A stretch of 21,457 nt of DNA from a virus, in IMG/VR virus record IMGVR_UViG_3300017779_000196, positions 1-21,457 of that record; one strand, given 5' to 3'. This document shows positions 7,981 through 15,742 of the stretch, one piece after another (position 1 is the first letter of the stretch; every line of letters begins with the position of its first letter). Made by a program: the position numbers and the translations under genes. Under the pieces are notes generated by a model. That model had not been told where the DNA came from and ran no database searches. It worked only from the letters and a program-made list of their open reading frames with translations.

Positions 7981-9927
7981 ATGGCAGGAAACGCTTTCGA
8001 CAATTTGAACACAATCGCACTCTCCGATAATTTCCGGGCATGGTTCGACAAAACTAACGAAGTTGTTGGTGCGTTGAATCCCGTTGCGGTTTATGGTGTT
8101 ACACCCGGAACTGGTATCACTGTTGCAATTGATTCTAATGGCATTGCCAGTGTGGGTCTATCTCTTGAAGATGCAACAACTGGTGATACAATGTTTACTG
8201 GCTCGATCACCTTTAGCAACGAGGTTCGATTTTCTGGTCTAACTCTCGATCTTCATCCAAGCGGAGGTAACGGTGCGACTGTATTTGGCAGAGTAGTAAG
8301 AAGTGTCAATGGTGCGACTGGTGATGTTACATTATCATTCACTGGTGTCAATGATCAAACAAGTCATACTGGCGATGTTCTTATCAAGGCAGCAGGAACA
8401 CTGAGTGCGTACACGATTTTCCAAGGGTTCACCTTTGATAGTAATCGTGCATTCAAAGTTTCCACAGAAGGTGGTTTGCTTTTGGGTGGATCCGCCGGTA
8501 TTACCGGATTGAATCAGATTGGCACTCGCTTCCGTCACGGTAGCCTTGCGATTGTTGGTGGTCCTTATGGCGACTCTGGAGTTACTTCAGCATTTCTTTC
8601 TTTACTAAATCTTGGTTACACAGGTTCGGATAATGCAGAGCGTGGTATGCACGCCTACTTCGGAAGAATCGGTAACGCAAACACAGACAATTTAGGTCTT
8701 GTTTTTCAGGCGGGTGGTACAAACGGTGATAATGATACCGATGGACCGCTTCTTGTTCTTGATTCGACCAATCGTAGAATTGGTGTCAATGGCATCACAA
8801 GTGCCTTGGGTGGAATTCACATCAAGACACAATCAACGGTTGCCACATCTGAAAATGATATTTTGATTCAGAACGCAAACGGAAACACCGCAGCGATTCG
8901 AACTGCTCTTTCTGGTTCGACTGGTGAATACGTTGGTCTTGAGGGATCTACCTCAATTACCACCCCTAGACTTGCTGGTTTCCAAAACCGAGATCGACTC
9001 AGAGCAATTATTGACGGTGGTATAAACAACTTTGGTGTTGAGTTGAGACATAACTCTACTCCAAGCACGTTCACAATCCAAACACAACATTCCTCTGGTG
9101 CTTCTTTGTCGCCTGCTTTCACAGTCAGTCAAGATGGAGACATCATCGTTGGCGGTATCTCTGCTGGTGTCACAGGCAGCACATTTGCTTCGGTAAATCT
9201 TGTTAGTGGTCGGCTCTTGCTCGGCGGAACTCATGGTGTCACCCTTTGTGAAGGCGGTGGTATTCAAACTATTGTGAGTGGTCGAACAGGCGGTGGAGAG
9301 TCCTGCTCGTTCCAAGTTATTTTTGCAGACAGTCCTGATGGTGGTGGGTCAACAACCAAAGTCACCAACGTCGAATTTAGTGGTATCATCACTGAAGACA
9401 TGGTTCATGACTTGAGGCAAAATGGAAATAACACAATTTCAGCAAATGACGAATTCGGAACAAGTCTCAACAATCCAAACGACCATTCAATAGATTTCTT
9501 TGACTTTGATTCGAGCGGAAACAAACGTTATGCTGTCGGACACTTTGAAATCGAGGTCACTTTGCCACTGTTCAAGTTTGTCTCAGAAAACAATTCCCGT
9601 CCAACAAACGACAATTTTGAGTACCCAATTGCCGGTATCGTTGCGAAACTTGATACAAAAGCAACAACTTCTCTTGTCGATCAGTCACCTAACAGTTTCT
9701 TAGTTGGGTCGCCAAGTAAAGGCACTCAACTCATCAACATTCGTGAAATGGTAGATGGAAAAAACGACAACACGACTCAGTTGAGATTTACTCTCACCGG
9801 AAACTGTGAGACAAGATGCTCATTGGATGTGGTCACAACATTGACTCACGCACTTCGTGGAAAAAGAGAGGGTGGAATTTACCTTGCACCCGGATCGTAT
9901 AAGGCTAAATTTACAAATGTGGAGTAA
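7981..9927 (+). CDS. Fibre-like virion structural protein
   Basis: A 648-residue protein with no membrane segments or signal peptide. It is rich in Gly, Thr, Ser and Asn, as in beta-structured phage fibres. The N-terminus (NAFDNLNTIALSDNFRAWFD, then KTNEVVGALNPVAVYG) resembles, from memory, N-terminal attachment regions of structural proteins in marine T4-like phages. Residues about 15-90 end in VNGATGDVTLSFTG. The middle contains two similar stretches, GGLLLGGSAGIT near residue 164 and GRLLLGGTHGVT near residue 409, which suggest repeated beta modules. Four Cys lie in the C-terminal third. The ribosome binding site is AGGAAAA at 7970-7976, and the gene starts 12 bases after the giant collar protein. 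In T4 this interval holds gp11, gp12 and wac; no sequence likeness to those is evident. A tail-fibre or collar-whisker role is inferred from composition and position. Confidence 0.75.
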   Translation: MAGNAFDNLNTIALSDNFRAWFDKTNEVVGALNPVAVYGVTPGTGITVAIDSNGIASVGLSLEDATTGDTMFTGSITFSNEVRFSGLTLDLHPSGGNGATVFGRVVRSVNGATGDVTLSFTGVNDQTSHTGDVLIKAAGTLSAYTIFQGFTFDSNRAFKVSTEGGLLLGGSAGITGLNQIGTRFRHGSLAIVGGPYGDSGVTSAFLSLLNLGYTGSDNAERGMHAYFGRIGNANTDNLGLVFQAGGTNGDNDTDGPLLVLDSTNRRIGVNGITSALGGIHIKTQSTVATSENDILIQNANGNTAAIRTALSGSTGEYVGLEGSTSITTPRLAGFQNRDRLRAIIDGGINNFGVELRHNSTPSTFTIQTQHSSGASLSPAFTVSQDGDIIVGGISAGVTGSTFASVNLVSGRLLLGGTHGVTLCEGGGIQTIVSGRTGGGESCSFQVIFADSPDGGGSTTKVTNVEFSGIITEDMVHDLRQNGNNTISANDEFGTSLNNPNDHSIDFFDFDSSGNKRYAVGHFEIEVTLPLFKFVSENNSRPTNDNFEYPIAGIVAKLDTKATTSLVDQSPNSFLVGSPSKGTQLINIREMVDGKNDNTTQLRFTLTGNCETRCSLDVVTTLTHALRGKREGGIYLAPGSYKAKFTNVE

Positions 9928-9933
9928 CAACTA

Positions 9934-10998
9934 ATGGGATCATTTACCTCAATCACATATTCTGGAGATCTTGCTGGTCAACTTGTAAAGTTGGTTTTCA
10001 ACAACGGAGTTTACAAGGGCTTCATTACCCCGACATCCACTACAAGTGCGTATGTCTCTGCTGGTGGTAACACTTTCTCTGACACTGTTCAGCAGTTCAA
10101 CTCCAACATTGCATTTACAAATTATGTAAAATCTGATGCAACCATTTCAACAATCAAAACAACTGGATCTGGACTGTTTGCAGGTAGTGGCACAAGTTTG
10201 ACAGGTAACGGTTCTGATGATGTTTTGTTTGGCGGAGATCCAAGAATTACTCACCGTGTCACCTTTCCACATGGTTCCACAAATCACATCGGAGTATCTG
10301 CCGGTACTGGTGTGAGTCATATGGATCAAGTGATTATCACAGATGCCTCTGGCACGACGTTCGACTGTTACTTTGGTCGATTCTTTGATGGTTTCACCAC
10401 GGGTTCGACAAACTCAATTGAAGTTTTGGCACTTGGTATATCCGGAAACGCCGCTGGTAAAACCGGACTCGTTGGGTTGACAGCACCGTTTACATTCGAA
10501 ACTCCAAATGGTTCCACATCAGCCGCAGCAGCAACAGGAATTGTGGCTTTGAAAAATACTAATTCTTTCAAAGAGCAAATGTTTGAACAAATTGGAATTT
10601 CTCTTGACGGTGGCACGTTTGATACAGTGACTTATGGAGTCGCTGACAACAAGTCGGCAGTCTTCTTCCGTGGAGCCTACGAATTGAGCGAACTGGCAAC
10701 CATCAGTTCTATGCTCAGAGCAAACAGTCTTGGTTCTGCTTCAGAACGGCTTGCATCCTACCATCTTCCTTTAGTTGGTATCTCAAGTGCAACGAGTCAG
10801 TATCTTGGAATTACTTTCAACGCCGCCACAGGTGGTACATACCCAACTTCAGGAACAACAACTGACATCTCTGAGTTTGATAACGCGATTGGAAATTTGT
10901 TCAAGGCAAGAACAACCTCAATCAATACTTTGAACACAACTCTTAGAATTTTTGATGGTTTTGGATCGATTCGAGAAATGACTACTACTAAATTCTAA
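9934..10998 (+). CDS. Probable virion structural or fibre protein, family not recognised
   Basis: A 354-residue protein that I do not recognise. It is Gly/Thr/Ser-rich without membrane helices. It opens with a beta-like segment (SFTSITYSGDLAGQLVKLVF) and has a long middle section rich in small residues. It ends in FDGFGSIREMTTTKF. A GGAG at 9921-9924, just before the previous stop codon, is 9 bases from the ATG, so the start is reasonable. The 6-base gap to the preceding fibre-like gene suggests they are translated together and may form one appendage. Position between the baseplate genes and gp13 corresponds to the variable T4 gp9-gp12/wac block, which is where host-specific appendage genes change most between relatives. 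That makes an appendage, neck-fibre or chaperone-partner role plausible, but nothing in the sequence proves it. Confidence 0.65.
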   Translation: MGSFTSITYSGDLAGQLVKLVFNNGVYKGFITPTSTTSAYVSAGGNTFSDTVQQFNSNIAFTNYVKSDATISTIKTTGSGLFAGSGTSLTGNGSDDVLFGGDPRITHRVTFPHGSTNHIGVSAGTGVSHMDQVIITDASGTTFDCYFGRFFDGFTTGSTNSIEVLALGISGNAAGKTGLVGLTAPFTFETPNGSTSAAAATGIVALKNTNSFKEQMFEQIGISLDGGTFDTVTYGVADNKSAVFFRGAYELSELATISSMLRANSLGSASERLASYHLPLVGISSATSQYLGITFNAATGGTYPTSGTTTDISEFDNAIGNLFKARTTSINTLNTTLRIFDGFGSIREMTTTKF

Positions 10999-11005
10999 TA
11001 TTATC

Positions 11006-11176
11006 GTGTCTGATCAATCAAAAAAGCCACTCGGAAAGCAACCTAGACGCAGGAAGCCTCGTTCCAATACATATAAAAGAAGGAGCGAAGTAGATGGCAA
11101 TACCAACGACACGCGAAGAACTAAAGCAGTATGCTCTAAGAAAACTCGGGGCACCCGTAATCGAGATCAATGTTGA
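11006..11176 (+). CDS. Possible very short, highly basic peptide gene (doubtful)
   Basis: The largest intergenic gap (10999-11093) contains an open frame from a GTG at 11006 to TGA at 11174-11176. It encodes 56 residues and overlaps the first part of gp13 in another frame. The part unique to the gap reads MSDQSKKPLGKQPRRRKPRS, then NTYKRRSEVDG. It is strikingly Lys/Arg-rich and starts like many real small phage proteins. Against it, there is no Shine-Dalgarno before the GTG, and the second half is just the gp13 start region read in another frame. It could be a small DNA- or RNA-binding peptide, a remnant of a displaced gene, or chance. I give it low weight. Confidence 0.22.
   Translation: MSDQSKKPLGKQPRRRKPRSNTYKRRSEVDGNTNDTRRTKAVCSKKTRGTRNRDQC
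11081..11085 (+). promoter_or_regulatory. Ribosome binding site of gp13
   Basis: AGGAG lies 8 bases before the ATG at 11094. An in-frame TAG directly precedes that ATG, so this start is the only possible long one. Confidence 0.8.
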
Positions 11177-11891
11177 TGACGCACAACTAGAAGACGCACT
11201 TGATGATTCTTTGCAAATTTTCAATGAATATCACTTTGATGGTGTTCAAAGATCGTTGTTCAAATACGCAATAACCCAAGACGATATTGATAATGGATTT
11301 ATCAACACGAGCAGTATCACCGCCGGAAATGGACCCGGAGATACCGTTCAAGTTGAAGGCGGTGATCGCATGGTGTCTGTTACTAAAGTTTTCAAATTCG
11401 ATCAAGGTGGGGCTGGAACAAATATGTTCAGCGTAAACTATCAACTCGCTTTGAATGATGTTTATGGTGTTCGCTCAGGTGGATCTATGTCTGAGTACGC
11501 CCAAACACAAAGTTACATTCAAATGCTTTCGGATATGCTAGATCCGGAAAAACAAATTGAGTTTAGTCGTGTTACGAACAGACTTTATCTCAAAATGAAC
11601 TGGAGCGATAATGTTAGTGTTGGTGATTCTATTCTGATTGAATGCTATGTCGCACTCAATCCTGACACGTACAGTGAAATTTATAATGACATTCTTCTCA
11701 AGCAGTATGTCACTGCAATGTTCAAGAAGCAATGGGCGATGAATCTCATCAAATATCAAAATATCAGACTCCCCGGCGGTGTCGAATTCAATGCCGACAC
11801 GTTGCTATCGGAAGCAAACGCGGAAATGGAAAGAATTGAGCAAGATCTTCAAGACAAATATGAACTACCCCCTGATATCTTCATAGGCTAA
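11094..11891 (+). CDS. gp13: Neck protein, T4 gp13-like (head completion)
   Basis: In T4, gp13 sits on the portal vertex of the filled head, and gp14 joins it to the tail. This 265-residue protein (T4 gp13 is 309) shows the family N-terminus: an early helix REELKQYALRKLGAPVIEIN, then VDDAQLEDALDDSLQIFNEYHFDG split over residues about 24-48. Its C-terminal half holds an ILLKQYVTAMFKKQWAMNL helix and LPGGVEFNADTLLSEA near residue 225, also typical. The start is fixed by AGGAG 8 bases upstream and an in-frame stop just before the ATG. The gp14 gene starts 2 bases after the stop. Order 13-14-15 is the T4 order. The identification is by sequence pattern plus strong synteny. Confidence 0.93.
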   Translation: MAIPTTREELKQYALRKLGAPVIEINVDDAQLEDALDDSLQIFNEYHFDGVQRSLFKYAITQDDIDNGFINTSSITAGNGPGDTVQVEGGDRMVSVTKVFKFDQGGAGTNMFSVNYQLALNDVYGVRSGGSMSEYAQTQSYIQMLSDMLDPEKQIEFSRVTNRLYLKMNWSDNVSVGDSILIECYVALNPDTYSEIYNDILLKQYVTAMFKKQWAMNLIKYQNIRLPGGVEFNADTLLSEANAEMERIEQDLQDKYELPPDIFIG

Positions 11892-11893
11892 AC

Positions 11894-12772
11894 ATGGCAG
11901 TAAATCCGTACTTCAATAAAAGAACTGTGTCCTCTGAGCAAACTCTTGTTCAGGATCTTGTTGACGAAGCGATTCAAATCCATGGAATCGATATGGTTTA
12001 CATTCCTCGAACGTTGGTGAACGTTGATGAAATTTTTGGTGAAGATCGTTTGCCAAAGTTTGAAAATGGTAAAACAATTGAAATGTATATTGAAAATTTT
12101 GATGGCTTCGAGGGTGAAGGTGAAGTCATGACACAGTTTGGTCTGGAGATCAAAGACAACTTAGATCTCACAGTATCTCGAAGACGTTTTTTAGAAACTT
12201 TTGCAACTGAAAATTATCCGTATCCACGAGAAGGAGATTTGATTTATTTTCCTTCAAATAGTGCATTGTTTGAAATTGATTTTGTTGAAAGGGAATATAA
12301 TTTCTTTAGTTTCGGAAAGACCTTTGCCTATCAAATGAAGTGCAGTGCCTTCAAATATTCGGGTGGAGATTTCGATTCTGGTTTCGATGTTATTGACGGA
12401 GTGACCTCGGCAGCCATGGATAAATTGTTCACAATCACCACCACGAGCGGTACGGGTGGGGAGTTTATCGATGGGGAGAGAGCCAACCTATACACAGACG
12501 CAGCAGCGTCCGTTACATCCGCCACAGTGGACATCATCGAGTGGGATGCCTCTTCAGATGTTGCAACTGCTCGCCTCTTAGACGGGACCACAGTGGGTGC
12601 AACGAGCATGCTCGGACAGTCCTCTGGAGCCTCTTACGGTATCGAAACAATTGGTCTTACCGCAGAATACTTTGTCAAGGATGGTTTTGAGGATAATACA
12701 GAACTCAACTTCGAAGCAAATAGTTTCCTTGACTTTACAGGTACAGATCCATTCAGTGAGGGTGAACTATGA
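11894..12772 (+). CDS. gp14: Neck protein, T4 gp14-like, with a GC-rich inserted C-terminal domain
   Basis: In T4, gp14 forms the neck with gp13, sealing the head and receiving the tail. The protein has 292 residues against 256 in T4. The conserved part is residues 1 to about 160 (MAVNPYFNKRTVSSEQTLVQ, then DMVYIPRT and FGLEIKDNLDLTVSRRRFLE). Residues about 172-255 are different in character: rich in Gly, Ser, Thr and Ala, with a DGERANLYTDAAAS segment and GTTVGATSMLGQSSGASYGI. The DNA for this part (12421-12660) is 54% GC by my count, against 30% in sampled upstream lines of the same gene. It is either an inserted beta domain or a locally different composition driven by residue choice. After it, an acidic C-terminus (FTGTDPFSEGEL) returns to the family pattern. 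The stop overlaps the gp15 start as ATGA at 12769-12772, so the two are probably translationally coupled. Confidence 0.92.
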   Translation: MAVNPYFNKRTVSSEQTLVQDLVDEAIQIHGIDMVYIPRTLVNVDEIFGEDRLPKFENGKTIEMYIENFDGFEGEGEVMTQFGLEIKDNLDLTVSRRRFLETFATENYPYPREGDLIYFPSNSALFEIDFVEREYNFFSFGKTFAYQMKCSAFKYSGGDFDSGFDVIDGVTSAAMDKLFTITTTSGTGGEFIDGERANLYTDAAASVTSATVDIIEWDASSDVATARLLDGTTVGATSMLGQSSGASYGIETIGLTAEYFVKDGFEDNTELNFEANSFLDFTGTDPFSEGEL

Positions 12773-13620
12773 AATTTGCAACTTTCTATAATGAAACAAT
12801 TAGAAAAACAGTCGTGGCTTTCGGCTCGCTGTTTGATGATGTCTTTGTGCAGAGAAAAGATTCTGCTGGAACTCTACAAAAGAAAATTCTTGTTCCAATC
12901 ACATACTCACCCAAAGAGAAGTTTTACAGAATGCTCAAAGAGTATCCGATTCTCAAAGGCAACGAAAGCGATGTACACATCGGGAACATTTTGCCTCGCA
13001 TGGGATTCGCAATCACAACAATTGACTATGATGGAACACGAAAAAGAAATACTGTTTCGAGAAGATTTGATAACTCAACCGTAGACAGCAGCACTGGACT
13101 TGTTCTATCGAATCAGGCTCAGTATGCAGAAGTACCATACACAATTGGATTCAATCTTTCGATTGCCGCGAGAACAAATGATGATGCTCTTCAAATTCTT
13201 GAGCAGATTCTTCCGTACTTCACACCAGAATTTTCTCTTTCAATCAACTACACAACAGTTTTCAATACAAAGATTGATGTACCGATCACACTCACGGGAG
13301 TATCTCCTGAAGTTGAGTTTGAGGGAGACACGGCAGAGCAAAGAAATATTATTTACAATCTTTCGTTCACTGCTCAGACTTATCTCTTCTCTCCGATCAA
13401 GACCAACAAGATCATTCGAGAAACCCAAGTGTCTGGATTCTTTTCAAACTTCGATGCAAACGGTGGCATCAGTGGTCCTACAGGAGCGGCGTTCTTGTCC
13501 GTGTCCTCAATCACTGGTCCGTCCGGTGCAAGTTCCATGCCGCCTGATGCTTCTGTTACCACGGAAACATTTGAGTTTGGTCTTGGACTAAGTATTACTG
13601 GAGGCACTTACGATGTCTGA
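12769..13620 (+). CDS. gp15: Tail sheath stabiliser and completion protein, T4 gp15-like
   Basis: In T4, gp15 caps the finished tail tube and sheath as a hexameric ring and connects the tail to the neck. This 283-residue protein (T4 gp15 is 272) has hallmark segments: MKFATFYNETIRKTVVAFGS, LFDDVFVQR, a VPITYSPKEKFYRML block near residue 42, and PRMGFAITTIDYDGTRKRNT near residue 76. A TLTGVSPEVEFEG-like block lies near residue 175 and QTYLFSPIKT near 202. The last 60 or so residues are a Gly/Ser/Pro/Thr-rich tail with ISGPTGAA and ITGPSGASS, coded by GC-richer DNA (13441-13560, 54% by my count). GAGGG at 12758-12762 is 6 bases before the ATG. The end overlaps gp16 by 8 bases. The identity is firm; the tail's job is unknown. 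Confidence 0.93.
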   Translation: MKFATFYNETIRKTVVAFGSLFDDVFVQRKDSAGTLQKKILVPITYSPKEKFYRMLKEYPILKGNESDVHIGNILPRMGFAITTIDYDGTRKRNTVSRRFDNSTVDSSTGLVLSNQAQYAEVPYTIGFNLSIAARTNDDALQILEQILPYFTPEFSLSINYTTVFNTKIDVPITLTGVSPEVEFEGDTAEQRNIIYNLSFTAQTYLFSPIKTNKIIRETQVSGFFSNFDANGGISGPTGAAFLSVSSITGPSGASSMPPDASVTTETFEFGLGLSITGGTYDV

Positions 13621-14053
13621 TTCACTTGAGGAATCACTCAATATAGATCCAGTTGAACCTGAAAAAGAACAAAAACAACTTCGTAAAAAAGTTGAAATTG
13701 ATACCTCAAATTATCCTGATCGACAGAAGATGGATCAGCGAAAAGACTATGGTGAAGTGCGTGAAAATCTAAAAGATGTAATTGAAAATAGTAAACTTGC
13801 AATTGATGGAATTTTGAAAGTTGCTTCAGAGAGTGACAGTCCAAGAGCATATGAAGTTGTTTCACAACTCTTGAAGACTTCGACTGAGGCAAACAAGGAA
13901 CTGCTTGATGTTCATAAGCAAATGAAAGATCTTGAAAAAGATGAGTCAGTAAAGAAGGTAACCAACAACGCTTTCTTCGTTGGCTCGACAAAAGAACTTC
14001 AGGATATGATTCAAAAGCAACTTCCCAAAAATAATGTAAAGAAGATTAGATAA
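13613..14053 (+). CDS. gp16: Terminase small subunit, T4 gp16-like
   Basis: The small terminase regulates packaging by the gp17 motor and helps recognise concatemeric DNA; T4 gp16 forms ring oligomers. This protein has 146 residues (T4 gp16 is 164). The first 50 residues are highly charged and probably disordered (PEKEQKQLRKKVEIDTSNYP). A helical central part follows at about 55-115, with a coiled-coil-like heptad pattern (KDVIENSKLAIDGILKVASE, then EANKELLDVHKQMKDLEK). This is the expected oligomerisation core. The C-terminus has NNAFFVGSTKELQDMI, a gp16-family signature, and a basic end (KNNVKKIR). A TGGAGG at 13599-13604 inside the gp15 end sets the start. The gene overlaps gp15 by 8 bases, and its stop shares one base with the gp17 start (TAATG). 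Confidence 0.9.
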   Translation: MSDSLEESLNIDPVEPEKEQKQLRKKVEIDTSNYPDRQKMDQRKDYGEVRENLKDVIENSKLAIDGILKVASESDSPRAYEVVSQLLKTSTEANKELLDVHKQMKDLEKDESVKKVTNNAFFVGSTKELQDMIQKQLPKNNVKKIR

Positions 14054-15699
14054 TGTCAAAAAAACATGACGGTGAGTCGTACCTTGGTAACTTGAACCTG
14101 AAGGCTGCTGGCGTTCAGACACAGTTTACAAAAGAACAAATTGAAGAATACGCAAAGTGTGTGGCTGATCCCATGTACTTTATCGAGAACTTTGTCAAGA
14201 TTGTTTCGCTTGATGAGGGACTTATTCAATTCCAGCCGTACGACTATCAAAAGAGAATGATCAATAGTATGCACAATGATCGCTTTGTGATTGCGAAACT
14301 GCCTCGACAGTCTGGCAAGTCAACGATTGTTATTTCATATCTTTTGCATTATGTTCTTTTCAATTCTTCAAAAAATGTTGCAATTCTTGCGAACAAACTG
14401 GCGACAGCCCGAGAACTCTTGAGTCGTCTTCAGTTGGCATACGAGCATCTTCCAAAATGGCTTCAGCAAGGTGTGATCGAATGGAACAAAGGTTCTATTG
14501 AATTAGAAAATGGTTCGAAGATTCTCGCATCTTCAACATCCTCCTCAGCCGTTCGGGGTGGTTCTTTCAATATGATCTTTCTTGATGAATTTGCGTTCGT
14601 TCCCGAAAACGTGGCTGATGATTTCTTCAGTTCTGTCTACCCTACGATCTCGGCAGGACAGACAACCAAAGTTTTGATTATTAGTACGCCCAAAGGTTTG
14701 AACATGTATTACAAACTTTGGAAAGATGCTGAGGAGGGCAACAACTCGTATACACCAATTGAGGTTCACTGGTCCGAAGTTCCGGGTCGAGATGAAAAGT
14801 GGAAAAAAGAAACAATTCGAAATACATCACCGGCTCAATTTAGAGCAGAATTTGAGTGTGAGTTTCTTGGTTCTGTTCTTACACTTATCAATGCGTCTAA
14901 GTTGAAGTCAATGGCTTATGTAAAACCTCAACAAGAACGAGATGATGGTCTAAAAATATATGAAGAACCGATAGACGGGCACATGTATTTCATGGGAGTC
15001 GATGTTTCACGTGGACAGGAGATCGATTACCACGCAACAACAATTATCGATATGACTGAAACACCATATCGGGTTGTTGCACAATATCGAAATAATAAAA
15101 TGCCACCTTTCTTGTTACCTAATATGCTCTACCCGATGGCGAAAAAATATAATGACGCTTACATGATGATTGAAATCAATGACATCGGGCAAGAAATTTC
15201 TGATATTTTACATAACGACATGGAATATGAAAATCTTTTGACTACTTCGGTTCGTGGTCGAAAGGGTCAGATCATGGATGGTGGTTTTGGTAACTTTGAT
15301 ACCCAGCGTGGCATCCGAATGAGTCCAAAGGTGAAACGAGTTGGCTGTGCGATGCTAAAAGAATTGATTGAAAATGATAAGATGCTTGTTCAAGATTATC
15401 ATATTATAAATGAACTCGCGTCGTTTGTTTCGAAAAAGCAGTCTTATGAGGCAGAAGTTGGTCACCATGATGATCTAGTCACCACGATGATACTTTTTGC
15501 ATGGTGTTCCACCCAACCATACTTCAAAGACCTTACCGATATAAATATTCGAGATAAACTTTATAAAGAAAAGATCGAAAAATTGGAAGAGGAGTTGATG
15601 CCTTTTGGATTCCTGAGTGATGCGGCTGAAGATGAGACAAGATTCACCGACAACGAAGGAACCGTCTGGAACGTGGTAGATGATGAGCCTCGACTGTAA
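14053..15699 (+). CDS. gp17: Terminase large subunit (ATPase and nuclease), T4 gp17-like
   Basis: This is the DNA packaging motor, which docks on the portal, cuts the concatemer and drives DNA into the prohead by ATP hydrolysis. At 548 residues it is shorter than T4 gp17 (610). The ATPase domain shows a Walker A, RQSGKST, at 85-91; a Walker B, MIFLDEF, at 174-180 with D178 and the catalytic E179; and a coupling motif, STPKG, at 211-215. The RNase H-like nuclease domain has GVDVSRG at 315-321 with D317, an MMIEIND strand with E373, and HHDD at 471-474. These would correspond to the T4 catalytic acids D401, E458 and D542. All key residues are present, so it should be active. The C-terminal 40 residues are acidic. 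The gene starts in a TAATG overlap with gp16 and has only a weak upstream Shine-Dalgarno, consistent with coupled translation. Confidence 0.97.
   Translation: MSKKHDGESYLGNLNLKAAGVQTQFTKEQIEEYAKCVADPMYFIENFVKIVSLDEGLIQFQPYDYQKRMINSMHNDRFVIAKLPRQSGKSTIVISYLLHYVLFNSSKNVAILANKLATARELLSRLQLAYEHLPKWLQQGVIEWNKGSIELENGSKILASSTSSSAVRGGSFNMIFLDEFAFVPENVADDFFSSVYPTISAGQTTKVLIISTPKGLNMYYKLWKDAEEGNNSYTPIEVHWSEVPGRDEKWKKETIRNTSPAQFRAEFECEFLGSVLTLINASKLKSMAYVKPQQERDDGLKIYEEPIDGHMYFMGVDVSRGQEIDYHATTIIDMTETPYRVVAQYRNNKMPPFLLPNMLYPMAKKYNDAYMMIEINDIGQEISDILHNDMEYENLLTTSVRGRKGQIMDGGFGNFDTQRGIRMSPKVKRVGCAMLKELIENDKMLVQDYHIINELASFVSKKQSYEAEVGHHDDLVTTMILFAWCSTQPYFKDLTDINIRDKLYKEKIEKLEEELMPFGFLSDAAEDETRFTDNEGTVWNVVDDEPRL
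15540..15547 (+). promoter_or_regulatory. Candidate T4-type late promoter box inside gp17
   Basis: TATAAATA is an exact match to the T4 late promoter -10 consensus, lying in the 3' part of gp17 about 195 bases before the sheath gene. A perfect 8-mer is expected about once by chance on this strand at this base composition. The only support is the location ahead of the most highly expressed tail genes. Confidence 0.35.
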
Positions 15700-15709
15700 T
15701 CACAAAATC

Positions 15710-15717
15710 ACTAAATA
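15710..15717 (+). promoter_or_regulatory. Weak late-promoter-like box just before gp18
   Basis: ACTAAATA lies in the 43-base gap between gp17 and gp18, 25 bases before the sheath ATG. It matches the T4 late box at 6 of 8 positions. Placement is good, as transcription would begin just before the ribosome binding site, but the match is weak. Confidence 0.25.
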
Positions 15718-15727
15718 ATAGGCATAC

Positions 15728-15735
15728 TAAGGAGA
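15728..15735 (+). promoter_or_regulatory. Strong ribosome binding site of gp18
   Basis: TAAGGAGA lies 7 bases before the ATG at 15743. It is among the best Shine-Dalgarno sequences in the window, which fits the high expression needed for a sheath protein. Confidence 0.8.
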
Positions 15736-15742
15736 TTCGTCT

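Noticed and set aside
11072-11078. TATAAAA before gp13 as a late promoter
   Set aside because: It is so close to the ATG that transcription would start at or after the ribosome binding site at 11081.
10999-11093. Terminator or tRNA in the largest gap
   Set aside because: No GC-rich stem followed by a T-run and no cloverleaf arrangement could be found.
13100-13591. Alternative + strand frame of 163 codons inside gp15
   Set aside because: It lies within the conserved gp15 coding region in another frame; the peptide is Arg/Ser/Leu-rich nonsense without family features.
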